Source of the DNA: Hyphomonadaceae bacterium UBA5336
GTDB lineage: Bacteria > Pseudomonadota > Alphaproteobacteria > Caulobacterales > Hyphomonadaceae
NCBI GenBank assembly: GCA_002408125.1
Contig: DHQO01000039.1
Coordinates: 1-33,082, forward strand
DNA length: 33,082 nt
Direction of reading: 5' to 3'
Below are positions 8,673 to 15,919 of the stretch, one piece after another; position 1 is the first letter of the stretch, and each line of letters starts with the position of its first letter. Made by a program: the position numbers and the translations under genes. The notes below the pieces were generated by a model. The model did no database searches and was not told where the DNA came from. It was given only the letters and a program-made list of their open reading frames with translations.

Positions 8673-9445
8673 GCCATGATGTGAAAGCCATTGTCTGCGT
8701 ATACAATCGAGCCGGTGAGTGGCCCGGCTGCTTCGCTGGCGAGGAATGCTGCTATGCGGCCTATTTCATCGATACCGACGAGATGTCCGGAGGGTGTCTG
8801 CAGGCGCGCCGCATCGAGCAATTCGTCAAACCGGTCTATTCCAGAGGCCGCCCGTGTGCGGATTGCTCCGGCGGATATGGCAAATGTCCGGATATTTCGG
8901 TCTGCGAGGCTGGCGGCCATGTATTTGACGCTTGATTCAAGCGCTGCCTTTACCGGTCCCATCAGATTGTAGTTTTCAACAACTTTGTTGGCTCCGTAGA
9001 ACGAGATGGTCATCAGACTGCCGCCATCTGACATCAATGGGAGTGCCAGTTTGGACATGCGAATGAAGGAGTGGCAGGAGACATCCATGGCCAGAGCGAA
9101 CCCTTCAGGAGTGCAATCAATGAGATGGTTGTGCAGATCTTCCCGTGGCGCGAATGCAACGGAGTGCAGCAGGAAATCCAGTCGCCCCCACTTGTCAGCG
9201 ATTTCCTCGAACACGCATTCCAGCTGTCCAGGTTCGCGCACGTCACAGGGCAGAAGCATGCTTGCCTTCAGCGCACCGGCAACAGGTGACACGAATGGCA
9301 ATGCATGTTCGTTGAGGTAGGTCACCGCCAGGTCCGCTCCGGCTTTGCGGAAAGCGTTTGCACAACCTGCAGCAATGCTGTGTGAATTGGCGATACCAAC
9401 CACGAGACCTTTTTTGCTCTTCAGGGAGTATTCCGAGTTTGGCAC
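8669..9445 (-). CDS. fabI: FabI-type enoyl-ACP reductase (SDR fold)
   Basis: A 258-residue protein, the usual FabI length, which reduces trans-2-enoyl-ACP with NAD(P)H. Seen: the N-terminal GLVVGIANSHSIA cofactor loop, LLHSVAFAP, and the FabI active-site block with Tyr159 and Lys166 (NYNLMGPVKAALE). The position of E. coli Tyr146 is Phe149 here (SFYG where SYLG or TYYG is common). GTG 9445 is chosen because GGAGG sits six bases upstream; a GTG at 9475 would add ten residues without family similarity. The gene overlaps the end of ackA by 25 nt and its stop overlaps the possible start of the efflux lipoprotein. It is probably a second, specialised FabI, since it lies in an acyl-CoA operon in accessory DNA. 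Confidence 0.88.
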   Translation of the reverse strand: MPNSEYSLKSKKGLVVGIANSHSIAAGCANAFRKAGADLAVTYLNEHALPFVSPVAGALKASMLLPCDVREPGQLECVFEEIADKWGRLDFLLHSVAFAPREDLHNHLIDCTPEGFALAMDVSCHSFIRMSKLALPLMSDGGSLMTISFYGANKVVENYNLMGPVKAALESSVKYMAASLADRNIRTFAISAGAIRTRAASGIDRFDELLDAARLQTPSGHLVGIDEIGRIAAFLASEAAGPLTGSIVYADNGFHIMA

Positions 9446-10638
9446 CTGCCGCCTCCATGTTTGCTTGAAACCCACACAGTCTCGTCAGCGATCACGCGTT
9501 CCTCATTGGTCGGAATAACGAAGGCTTTCATCCGGCTGCCGGCCGCCGAGATACAAGCGGCATTCTGCTGGTTTGCTTCGTCCGAAAGGTCCAGTCCCAT
9601 CCAGCCAAGATGACCGGCCACCGCAGCGCGGATCGCCGCATCATTCTCACCGATGCCGGCAGTGAAGACGAGGGCATCCAGCCCGCCGATGCTCATCGAC
9701 AGGCGGCCGATTTCTCCAGCGATGCGCAGGGTGAACAGGTCCAGCGCCTGCTTCGCCCGCGGATCCTCGCTTGCCTGGAGTTCGCGGCAATCGGCACTGA
9801 TCCCGCCGGAGACGCCTTTCAGGCCGGACTGGTGGTAGAGCATGTCTTCCACCTCTTTGACGGGGCAGTTTTCCTGCTGCAGGAAATGGAGGATCACGCC
9901 GGGATCGAGTGCGCCGCAGCGGGTTGCCATCGGCACGCCGTCAATCGTGGAAAAGCCCATGCTGGTGTCCTGGCTTTTGCCGTCCAGCATGGCGCAAAGG
10001 CTCGCCCCGCTGCCGAGATGGGCAGCTATCACACGGCCGGGCGCGGTGTCCGGGAACTGGCGGCGCAGCTCGGCGGCGATGAATTTGTAGGACAGGCCAT
10101 GGAAACCGTAGCGCTTGATGCCGCGGTCATGCACGTCCCGCGGCAGGGCGAAGCGGCGGATCAGTTCCGGATTGGTCCGGTGGAAGACCGTGTCGAAGGA
10201 GGCCACCTGGACAAGTTCCGGCCGGACCTCCCGCATCGCACGGATCAGGCGCAGGGCCTGTGGCTGGTGGAGTGGCGCCAGAATGGAGAGGGCGTCAATC
10301 CGGGCGAGAGATTCATCGGTGATCAACACCGGGCCATCGAAATCATCCCCGCCATGCACGACCCGGTGGCCGACACAGCTCAGTTCACTGAGGTCATAAT
10401 GTTCGGCAATCCAGTCCAGCGTTTCCGCCATCACATCGGTAAGATGGTCCGCATGATCGGCTTTCAGTTCCACGTCGAATACGGCCTTGCCTTCGACAAG
10501 GTGGAAGGTGAGCGGGCTCTGCCGGAAGTCGATCAGCGCGTGGGCGATCCGGTCCAGCCTGTCGCCTTCGATGCTGAACAGGCCGATCTTCACGGAGGAA
10601 GACCCGGCATTGAACGTCATCAGCAGCGGACCAGACAT
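9421..10638 (-). CDS. ackA: Acetate/propionate kinase
   Basis: A 405-residue acetate kinase, ATP + acetate = acetyl phosphate + ADP, normal in length. Conserved blocks: FNAGSSSVKIG (Asn10), GHRVVHGG (Arg92), LAPLHQPQAL, ASFDTVFH (Asp149), KRYGFHGLSY (catalytic His180), AHLGSGASLCA, GFSTIDGVPMATRCGALDPG (Arg240) and FTAGIGEN. The ATG is one base after the stop of the phosphate acyltransferase gene, so the two are coupled, and together they would convert an acyl-CoA into a free acid and ATP. The C-terminal tail (KHGGGRCQTRNTP) overlaps the fabI start. The acid used could be acetate, propionate or butyrate; the sequence does not decide this. Confidence 0.95.
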   Translation of the reverse strand: MSGPLLMTFNAGSSSVKIGLFSIEGDRLDRIAHALIDFRQSPLTFHLVEGKAVFDVELKADHADHLTDVMAETLDWIAEHYDLSELSCVGHRVVHGGDDFDGPVLITDESLARIDALSILAPLHQPQALRLIRAMREVRPELVQVASFDTVFHRTNPELIRRFALPRDVHDRGIKRYGFHGLSYKFIAAELRRQFPDTAPGRVIAAHLGSGASLCAMLDGKSQDTSMGFSTIDGVPMATRCGALDPGVILHFLQQENCPVKEVEDMLYHQSGLKGVSGGISADCRELQASEDPRAKQALDLFTLRIAGEIGRLSMSIGGLDALVFTAGIGENDAAIRAAVAGHLGWMGLDLSDEANQQNAACISAAGSRMKAFVIPTNEERVIADETVWVSSKHGGGRCQTRNTP

Positions 10639-10639
10639 C

Positions 10640-12037
10640 TCAGCTGCCCGACTTGGTGTAAGTCATGCCGACGCTTAAACGCGCGAGCGCCGCCGAGGCT
10701 ATGCGGGCCGTCAGCGGATCGGCCCGGCTGGTCAGCACGATCGGCACCCTCGCGCCAAGGATCAGGCCGGCGGCGATGGCGTCGGCGAAATAGATCAGTT
10801 GCTTGGCCAGCATGTTGCCGGCCTCAAGGTCCGGCACGAGCAGGATGTCAGCCTGCCCGGCGACGGGGGAGACGATGCCCTTGGTCTTCGCGGCGGCCAT
10901 GCTGATCGCATTGTCGAAGGCCAGCGGCCCATCGACCCGGGCACCGGAAATCTGTCCGCGCGCCGCCATCACGGTAAGCGCGGCGGCATCGAGTGTCGCA
11001 GGCATATCGGCATTCACGGTCTCGACGGCGGCGAGCACGGCGACCAGCGGTTCGTCCACGCCCAGCTGGTGCAGCAGGTCGACAGCGTTCTGGCAGATGT
11101 CGCGCTTCTGATCGAGGGAGGGAAGAATGTTCACAGCCGCGTCGGTTACGATCAGCGGCTTTTCATAGGCCGGGATGTCCATGGCGTAGACATGGCTGAT
11201 GCGGCGCTCGGTGCGCAGGCCGGAGTCGTGGGCAATGACGGCACCGAGGAGTTCATCCGTGTGGAGACTGCCCTTCACCAGCACGGAGACTTCGCCGCTG
11301 ACAGCCATTTCCACGGCCTTCGTGGCGGCGGCGTGGCTGTGTTCGGTTTCGATGATGTCGAAGCCGTCGAGAGAGACGCCGGCTTCTTTGGCGGCAGCTT
11401 CGATCTTGGCGCGCGGGCCAATCAGGACCGGGTCCAGCAGGTCTTCGTCCCGCACCTCGACCGCGCCCTGAATAGCGACGGCAGAACAGGGATGAACGAT
11501 CGCCGCCCGGACGGTGGGCGAAGCCTTTGCCCGCTCGATGAAGGCGTCATAGCGGTCATGCTGGCGCAGGCGAATACCGGGCATTGTTTTCGCTCTGACC
11601 CGCACACTCTTTCTGGGCGCCATGATTGTGGCCTGACCTTCAAGCACGATATCGCCTGATTGATTTGTGCAGACTGTGTCCAGCAGAATGACGTGTTTTT
11701 TTCGTTCCTTTTTCGTCACCGTAAGCGTCGCGGTAACTGTGTCACCCGGATAAACTGGTTTGCAGAAGTGGGTTGACTGGCTAAGGGCGATGCTTCCAGG
11801 ACCGGGAAGCAATGTGCCGATTGCGGCTGATGCCAACGAGGCCGTCCACATGCCGTGGGCAACTGGTTTGCCGAAGACGCTTTTTGCCGCGTAGTCAGCG
11901 TCCAGATGAGCAGGATTGAGGTCGCCAGACGCGATCGCGAACAGCTTGATGTCGTTCTCCGTCACCGTGTGTTTAAGGGATGCTGATTCACCGATCTGGA
12001 TTTCATCAAAAGTCCGGTTTTCAAGGAAGGTCTGCAT
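10640..12037 (-). CDS. Fusion of MaoC-type (R)-enoyl-CoA hydratase and phosphate acetyl/butyryltransferase
   Basis: A 465-residue two-domain protein. Residues 1-145 are a MaoC hot-dog domain with the hydratase motif DLNPAHLDADYA (catalytic Asp39 and His44) and GKPVAHGM. Residues about 160-460 are a PTA_PTB domain (HPCSAVAIQGAVEV, LVKGSLHTDELLGAV, GPLAFDNAISMAAAKTKGI, VPDLEAGNMLAKQLIYFADAIAAGLILGARVPIVLTSRAD). The hydratase half would make (R)-3-hydroxyacyl-CoA, the substrate of the PHA synthase encoded 15 bp upstream. The transferase half would turn acyl-CoA into acyl phosphate for AckA, whose gene starts one base downstream. Annotated databases hold such proteins as bifunctional enoyl-CoA hydratase/phosphate acetyltransferase. 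All main motifs look intact. Confidence 0.92.
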   Translation of the reverse strand: MQTFLENRTFDEIQIGESASLKHTVTENDIKLFAIASGDLNPAHLDADYAAKSVFGKPVAHGMWTASLASAAIGTLLPGPGSIALSQSTHFCKPVYPGDTVTATLTVTKKERKKHVILLDTVCTNQSGDIVLEGQATIMAPRKSVRVRAKTMPGIRLRQHDRYDAFIERAKASPTVRAAIVHPCSAVAIQGAVEVRDEDLLDPVLIGPRAKIEAAAKEAGVSLDGFDIIETEHSHAAATKAVEMAVSGEVSVLVKGSLHTDELLGAVIAHDSGLRTERRISHVYAMDIPAYEKPLIVTDAAVNILPSLDQKRDICQNAVDLLHQLGVDEPLVAVLAAVETVNADMPATLDAAALTVMAARGQISGARVDGPLAFDNAISMAAAKTKGIVSPVAGQADILLVPDLEAGNMLAKQLIYFADAIAAGLILGARVPIVLTSRADPLTARIASAALARLSVGMTYTKSGS

Positions 12038-12052
12038 TGCTGATACCGATAT

Positions 12053-13864
12053 CTAGCGCTGGAACACATAGGTTCCCGGTGCATCTTCGAGGGGACGATA
12101 TCCCTTGCGGGGAGCGCCAAGCGAGGGAGGGCGGATCATTGGTGACTTGGAATGCCTGACAAGCCACTGACTCCAGCTCAGCCACCATGAACCAGATTCC
12201 TCGGTCGAGTTTTCCAGCCATTCTTCCGGGCTGACGATCTGATCGCGGTGCCGGTGATGGGCGATGCGGTAATGTCTGCCATTATGACCGGGTTCGCTGA
12301 CGATGCCGGCATTGTGACCGCCATTGGCCAGGGCGAAAGTGATGTCCGTGTCGGCGAGCTGATGGATCTTGTAGACCGACCGCCACGGCGCGACATGGTC
12401 GCGTTCTGTACCGACCGCAAACATTGGCACGCGAAGCCCCTGCAAGGTGACGGGCCGGCCATCCACCATGAACCGGCCATTTGCGAGATCATTATTGATG
12501 TAGAGTTTCTTCAGATACTCCGAATGCATCCGGTAGGGCATGCGCGTCGTATCGGCGTTCCAGGCGATGAGATCGAACATCGGCGCCCGCTCGCCCATCA
12601 TGTATTCCCGGACGAGACGGGACCAGAGCAGGTCGTTCGAGCGGAGCAACTGGAACGCCCCGGCCATTTCGTCGGCCGACAGGAAACCGCGATTCCACAT
12701 GATGCTTTCAAGGAAATGCATCTGGCTGTGGTCGATGAAGAGGGCGAGCTCGCCTGGCTCACTGAAATCGGTCTGTGCCGCCAGCAGCGAGACCGAAGCC
12801 AGCCGGTCGTCGCCATCGCGTGCCATCGCTGCGGCGGCGATGGAGAGCAAGGTCCCGCCAAGGCAATAACCGGCCGCGTGGATTTTCCGGTCCGGGCAAA
12901 TGGCATCAATCGCGTCGAGCGCATCCATCACGCCCATCCGGCGATAGTCGTTCAGCGACAGGTCGCGGTCATCGGCCGAGGGATTGCGCCACGAAATGAT
13001 GAAGACGGTGAAGCCCTGCTCGGTCAGGTACTTCACCATTGAGTTCTGTGGCGACAGGTCGAGGATGTAATACTTCATGATCCAGGCCGGCACGATCAGG
13101 ATCGGTTCGGCGTGAACCTCCTTGGTCGCGGGCGCATACTGGATCAGCTCGATCAGGTGATTGCGGAAGACGACCCGGCCAGGCGTGACGGCGACATCCT
13201 CGCCCGGAATGAAGTCCTCGGTGCCAACCGGCGGTTTGCCCTGGATCTGGCGGCGCATGTCCTCGCGCCAGTTGTTGAAGCCGGCGACGAAGTTCTGCCC
13301 GCCGGTTTCCCGCGTCCGCTCCAGGATTTCCGGATTGGTGTAGGGATTGTTCGAGGGGGCAAAGACGTCCAGTAGCTGGCGCGCGACGAAGGAGACGACG
13401 TCCTCATGGTGAGGGCTCATTCCTGGAACGTCGTGGGTGATGGTATGCCACCATTGCTGTTGGAGCAGGAAAGCTTGCGACCAGAGGGCAAACGGTTGCT
13501 GGCGCCAGGCTGGGGCGCGGAAGCGATTGTCGCCAGGTAGCGGATTGATGCAGTTTTCGGCTTCCTTCTGGTTCGCCGCATTGAGCATGTATGCCGAAAG
13601 ACGACGGTATTTGAGCTGGGCTTTTTGCAGTATTTCCAGCTGTTTGCCTGGAGCGGCCTGAAGATGAAGCGCCCAGTCCATATAGGCGAGTATGAGCGAG
13701 GATGGAGAAAGCCCGCCGGATATGCGGCTCAGTATCGTATCCCGCATCTGGTCCAACGCTTCAAACGCTGCCAGCCGGGGAGCGTCTATCGCGGAATGTG
13801 TGGAACCTGCGATGTCAGGGAACGGCCTGCGAGAGGAGGGGGCCTTATTGTCGTGGGCAGTCAT
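12053..13864 (-). CDS. phaC: Poly(3-hydroxyalkanoate) synthase, class I-like
   Basis: A 603-residue alpha/beta hydrolase-fold PHA polymerase. Catalytic Cys334 lies in the lipase-like box GYCLGG, Asp489 in TERDHVAPW and His517 in GGHNAG. The N-terminal region (MDWALHLQAAPGKQLE, then FAPSNNPYTNPEIL) and the C-terminal SLGAPRKGYRPLEDAPGTYVF are typical of class I synthases. It polymerises (R)-3-hydroxyacyl-CoA into storage polyester. ATG 13864 is used; a TTG at 13927 would add 21 residues, and neither has a good ribosome site. It is the first gene of the operon, divergent from the TetR gene. No phasin, phaA or phaB is seen, so the MaoC domain encoded next is the likely local source of substrate. 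Confidence 0.93.
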   Translation of the reverse strand: MTAHDNKAPSSRRPFPDIAGSTHSAIDAPRLAAFEALDQMRDTILSRISGGLSPSSLILAYMDWALHLQAAPGKQLEILQKAQLKYRRLSAYMLNAANQKEAENCINPLPGDNRFRAPAWRQQPFALWSQAFLLQQQWWHTITHDVPGMSPHHEDVVSFVARQLLDVFAPSNNPYTNPEILERTRETGGQNFVAGFNNWREDMRRQIQGKPPVGTEDFIPGEDVAVTPGRVVFRNHLIELIQYAPATKEVHAEPILIVPAWIMKYYILDLSPQNSMVKYLTEQGFTVFIISWRNPSADDRDLSLNDYRRMGVMDALDAIDAICPDRKIHAAGYCLGGTLLSIAAAAMARDGDDRLASVSLLAAQTDFSEPGELALFIDHSQMHFLESIMWNRGFLSADEMAGAFQLLRSNDLLWSRLVREYMMGERAPMFDLIAWNADTTRMPYRMHSEYLKKLYINNDLANGRFMVDGRPVTLQGLRVPMFAVGTERDHVAPWRSVYKIHQLADTDITFALANGGHNAGIVSEPGHNGRHYRIAHHRHRDQIVSPEEWLENSTEESGSWWLSWSQWLVRHSKSPMIRPPSLGAPRKGYRPLEDAPGTYVFQR

Positions 13865-14021
13865 CAATAAATATACTCTGGGTGGCAGACGAAGCGCTTG
13901 CGTTTTGAGTGCACGGTACCCGTCCAAAATGTTGGTTCACGTTAAGTGGTGGCAGCTTTTTTATCGTTTCGCCTTGAGGGCTGGCGTTGTGCGCTGCAGC
14001 AAAACCTGAAATCCGACGAGG

Positions 14022-14039
14022 AGTCAACAGGTGTTGACT
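14022..14039. promoter_or_regulatory. 18-bp perfect palindrome, candidate TetR operator
   Basis: AGTCAACAGGTGTTGACT has 8-bp arms that are exact reverse complements around GG. It lies in the 276-bp gap between the divergent phaC and tetR genes, 102 bp before the tetR start. TetR proteins commonly bind such short palindromes next to their own gene. One arm contains TTGACT, which could serve as a -35 box on either strand, so binding could block both promoters. No convincing -10 box at standard spacing was found. No other strong signal was seen in the rest of this gap. Confidence 0.5.
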
Positions 14040-14140
14040 GTGTAATTTGGGAGAGGCAGACTATTATTTGACGCATGGCTTATGTTGGCATGGCGAAAAT
14101 CCGCCGATTACAGAGTGGGGCTCGCAGCGGAGGAAACTGA

Positions 14141-14707
14141 ATGCCTGAAACAAAAGTGCAGACGAGTGCCGAAACAACCCGTGATAGTGTATTGGAGGCT
14201 GCGAGTATTGTTTTCCTGAGCCAACCCTACGACAAGGCAACCCTCCGCAGGATCGCTCAGGAAGCCGGAGTGGATGTTGCTTATGTTCACAGGTTGTTCG
14301 GATCGAAGAAAGCCTTGTTCAGAGAAGTTTTATCCAACATTTTTGATCGGCTGACTCAGACGTCTGCGCCGATGGGCAGCTTGTTGGATCGGCTTGTAGA
14401 AATGACACACAAGGATGTTCATGCTCCGATGAAAGGCGGAGACGCTGTTGGTCTTTTCATCCATTCATTGAGCAATCCCGAGGCCCGGGAGATTATGGTG
14501 GAGTTTCTGAGGCTTCATGTGCTGATTCCGCTGGAGGCGGGGTTTGATGGACCGGATGCGACAGCCAAGGCTGAGAAAGTCTTTGCGTTTTTAGTGGGTG
14601 TACGCATTACGGGCCGATTTATCGGTTTGAAGAGTGTTGGGGGGCAAACATCGGATGAATGGAAAGAATGGCTGGTCTCGACGATCCGATGCATATATGA
14701 CAATTAG
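14141..14707 (+). CDS. TetR/AcrR-family transcriptional regulator
   Basis: A 188-residue regulator. The N-terminal helix-turn-helix is plain: TRDSVLEAASIVFLSQPYDKATLRRIAQEAGVDVAYVHRLFGSKKALFREVL (about residues 13-65, shown by ATLRRIAQEAGVDVAYVHRL for the recognition helices). The C-terminal ligand domain is variable and gives no clue to the effector. CGGAGGA lies 7 bp before the ATG. It is divergent from phaC and probably represses the nine-gene operon and itself. An acyl-CoA or a pump substrate would be a reasonable ligand, by inference only. Its base composition is visibly more AT-rich than the genes right of the tRNA, in keeping with acquired DNA. Confidence 0.9.
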   Translation: MPETKVQTSAETTRDSVLEAASIVFLSQPYDKATLRRIAQEAGVDVAYVHRLFGSKKALFREVLSNIFDRLTQTSAPMGSLLDRLVEMTHKDVHAPMKGGDAVGLFIHSLSNPEAREIMVEFLRLHVLIPLEAGFDGPDATAKAEKVFAFLVGVRITGRFIGLKSVGGQTSDEWKEWLVSTIRCIYDN

Positions 14708-14713
14708 CTCATC

Positions 14714-15244
14714 ATGGAGGTGAGCGTCCTGCGCTTGGCTGAAGCCGCACTTCGATGCTGCGTGAATGGCGCTCAGTATTCAGGCTGGCGCGGAATGGCT
14801 AAATGCAGGCGTTTCCACAATTCGCTCCGTTTCCACTCAGGAAGATGGCATGTGCTGTCCGACAACTCACATCTTTGCGCGCTCGAAAGTGGTGAGGCCG
14901 ATCTCGCCGTGCGCATGGTCGAGCAGCAGGGGCGACAGAACATTTTCCACCGGATAGGTTCGGTCATCTTCGCGCTCTATGCCACCTCGGACATCGCCAA
15001 ACTCCCGCAGAACCAATTGCGCTTCATCGCCATTGACGAAACGCTCGCCCATGAGCCGCAACAACGCTGGCTAGAGGAGTTCGCCGGAGACCGGCCGCTC
15101 GATTTGCTGACCGGAAACTTCCACAGCCAGCGCGCCGCCGCGGAAGCCGGGCTGGGCATTGCGCTATTGCCCGGCGTGATGGCGGAGCGATGCTCGACGC
15201 TCATCCGCGCCGTAGCCAACCTTCTGATCGCGGCTATCCGGTAG
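14714..15244 (+). pseudogene. Decayed LysR-family regulator (effector-domain remnant)
   Basis: An open frame of 176 codons in which only the middle resembles a protein family. From about 14840 the translation follows a LysR substrate-binding domain: LSDNSHLCALESGEADLAVRM, then AAAEAGLGIALLPGVMAE. The N-terminal DNA-binding domain is missing and the upstream part has no recognisable match. After GVMAERCSTL the frame jumps to IRAVANLLIAAIR, which looks like the usual C-terminal end of LysR proteins with roughly 20-25 residues deleted between. Loss at the front and an internal deletion make a working regulator unlikely. It sits between the TetR gene and the tRNA boundary, where remnants of island rearrangement are expected. 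Confidence 0.6.
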
Positions 15245-15526
15245 GCGCCGCCCTCAGAAAGCCAACAATCTTGAAAGGCGAGCTATCTTGGCGCCAGCAA
15301 TTTAGTAGGTAGCAAGACAAGTGGGACTCGAATCTACGAGCAGAGAAGTGATGGCAAGCGGAGCCGCTGAATGAGCGCGTTTCGGTCACGGTATCACGGG
15401 AAATCCTAGCGAGTTGGCAATACCGTTTCAGCATGCCGTAATGACGAGCCTGTCTACTCGAGTTTCCCACGTAGGCACCTGAACTGCGAAAGTGTCGACA
15501 TTAAAGCATTGTTTTATATAGGAAGT
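15245..15526. other. Gap without a recognised gene between LysR remnant and tRNA
   Basis: About 280 bp with no open frame that resembles a protein family, no clear terminator and no promoter that stands out. If a mobile element lies to the left, this is its tRNA-proximal end. Attachment-site repeats cannot be recognised because the far end is outside the window. Confidence 0.5.
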
Positions 15527-15603
15527 TGGCGCACCCGACAGGATTCGAACCTGTGGCCTTCGCCTTCGGAGGGCGACGCTCTATCCAGCTGAGCTACGGG
15601 TGC
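15527..15603 (-). tRNA. tRNA-Arg, anticodon CCG
   Basis: A complete 77-nt tRNA with an encoded CCA end. The acceptor arm is GCACCCG/CGGGTGC with discriminator G, the D arm AGCTCAGCTGGATAGAGC, the anticodon stem TCGCC/GGCGA around loop CTCCGAA (anticodon CCG, decoding CGG), and the T arm ACAGG TTCGAAT CCTGT. All stems pair. It lies where gene content and base composition change from accessory to core-like. No convincing -35/-10 pair was found in the 136 bp upstream of it, unlike the partial copy further right. Confidence 0.97.
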
Positions 15604-15618
15604 ATACCGTTCGCGAGG

Positions 15619-15638
15619 TGCTTACGCCATGCTTACGC
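15619..15638. repeat. Two 9-bp direct repeats between the two tRNA copies
   Basis: TGCTTACGC occurs at 15619-15627 and again at 15630-15638, a spacing of 11 bp, close to one helical turn. It lies 15 bp upstream of the intact tRNA, in the segment that separates it from the partial copy. Tyrosine integrases often have arm-type sites as short direct repeats near the attachment site. This could be such a pair, or chance. Confidence 0.4.
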
Positions 15639-15739
15639 GAGATTTTCATCGGCCTGAAGAGCGAACCCGACATCCGCTCAAACCGTTGTTTAGTCACTTC
15701 TTTCTTCCAACACCCGCAACCATCGCCAGACTTGACATC

Positions 15740-15782
15740 CGCCTTCGGAGGGCGGCGCTCTATCCAGCTGAGCTACGGGTGC
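15740..15782 (-). pseudogene. 5' half of a second tRNA-Arg(CCG) gene
   Basis: These 43 nt match the first 43 nt of the intact tRNA-Arg at 42 positions, covering the acceptor 5' strand, the D arm and the anticodon arm. The only difference is C for T in the anticodon stem, and the next base beyond the 43-nt match makes CCGCC/GGCGG, so the stem still pairs. Similarity stops right after the anticodon stem, where the sequence continues ATGTCAAGTCTGG instead of the variable loop and T arm. It cannot give a tRNA. It keeps promoter-like boxes at tRNA spacing, so it is probably the native gene, cut at the anticodon arm. Confidence 0.85.
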
Positions 15783-15797
15783 AGCTTGCGGGGCGAA

Positions 15798-15826
15798 GCT
15801 TTAGGCCAATCGCGGGGCCGGTGCAA
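15798..15826 (-). promoter_or_regulatory. Promoter-like boxes upstream of the tRNA-Arg 5' half
   Basis: On the minus strand TTGCAC and TAAAGC are separated by exactly 17 bp, and the tRNA 5' end follows 15 bp later. This is the layout of a sigma-70 tRNA promoter. It belongs to the broken copy and not to the intact one. Assignment is by eye. Confidence 0.45.
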
Positions 15827-15919
15827 TGATGCGCGCCAGCGACGGAGCGGTTTTGTGCTGGCCGGGCTGCGCGCAGCGCGATAGGCTTGAGTGAACACAC
15901 GCCAGATTTGGGGAACCGC

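Noticed and set aside
9610..10905. Plus-strand open frame of about 430 codons
   Set aside because: It mirrors acetate kinase and the phosphotransacylase, both certain; long antisense frames are usual in GC-rich DNA.
15321..15345. GACTCGAATCTAC, similar to a tRNA T arm
   Set aside because: The flanking bases do not form a T stem and no other tRNA arm is near.
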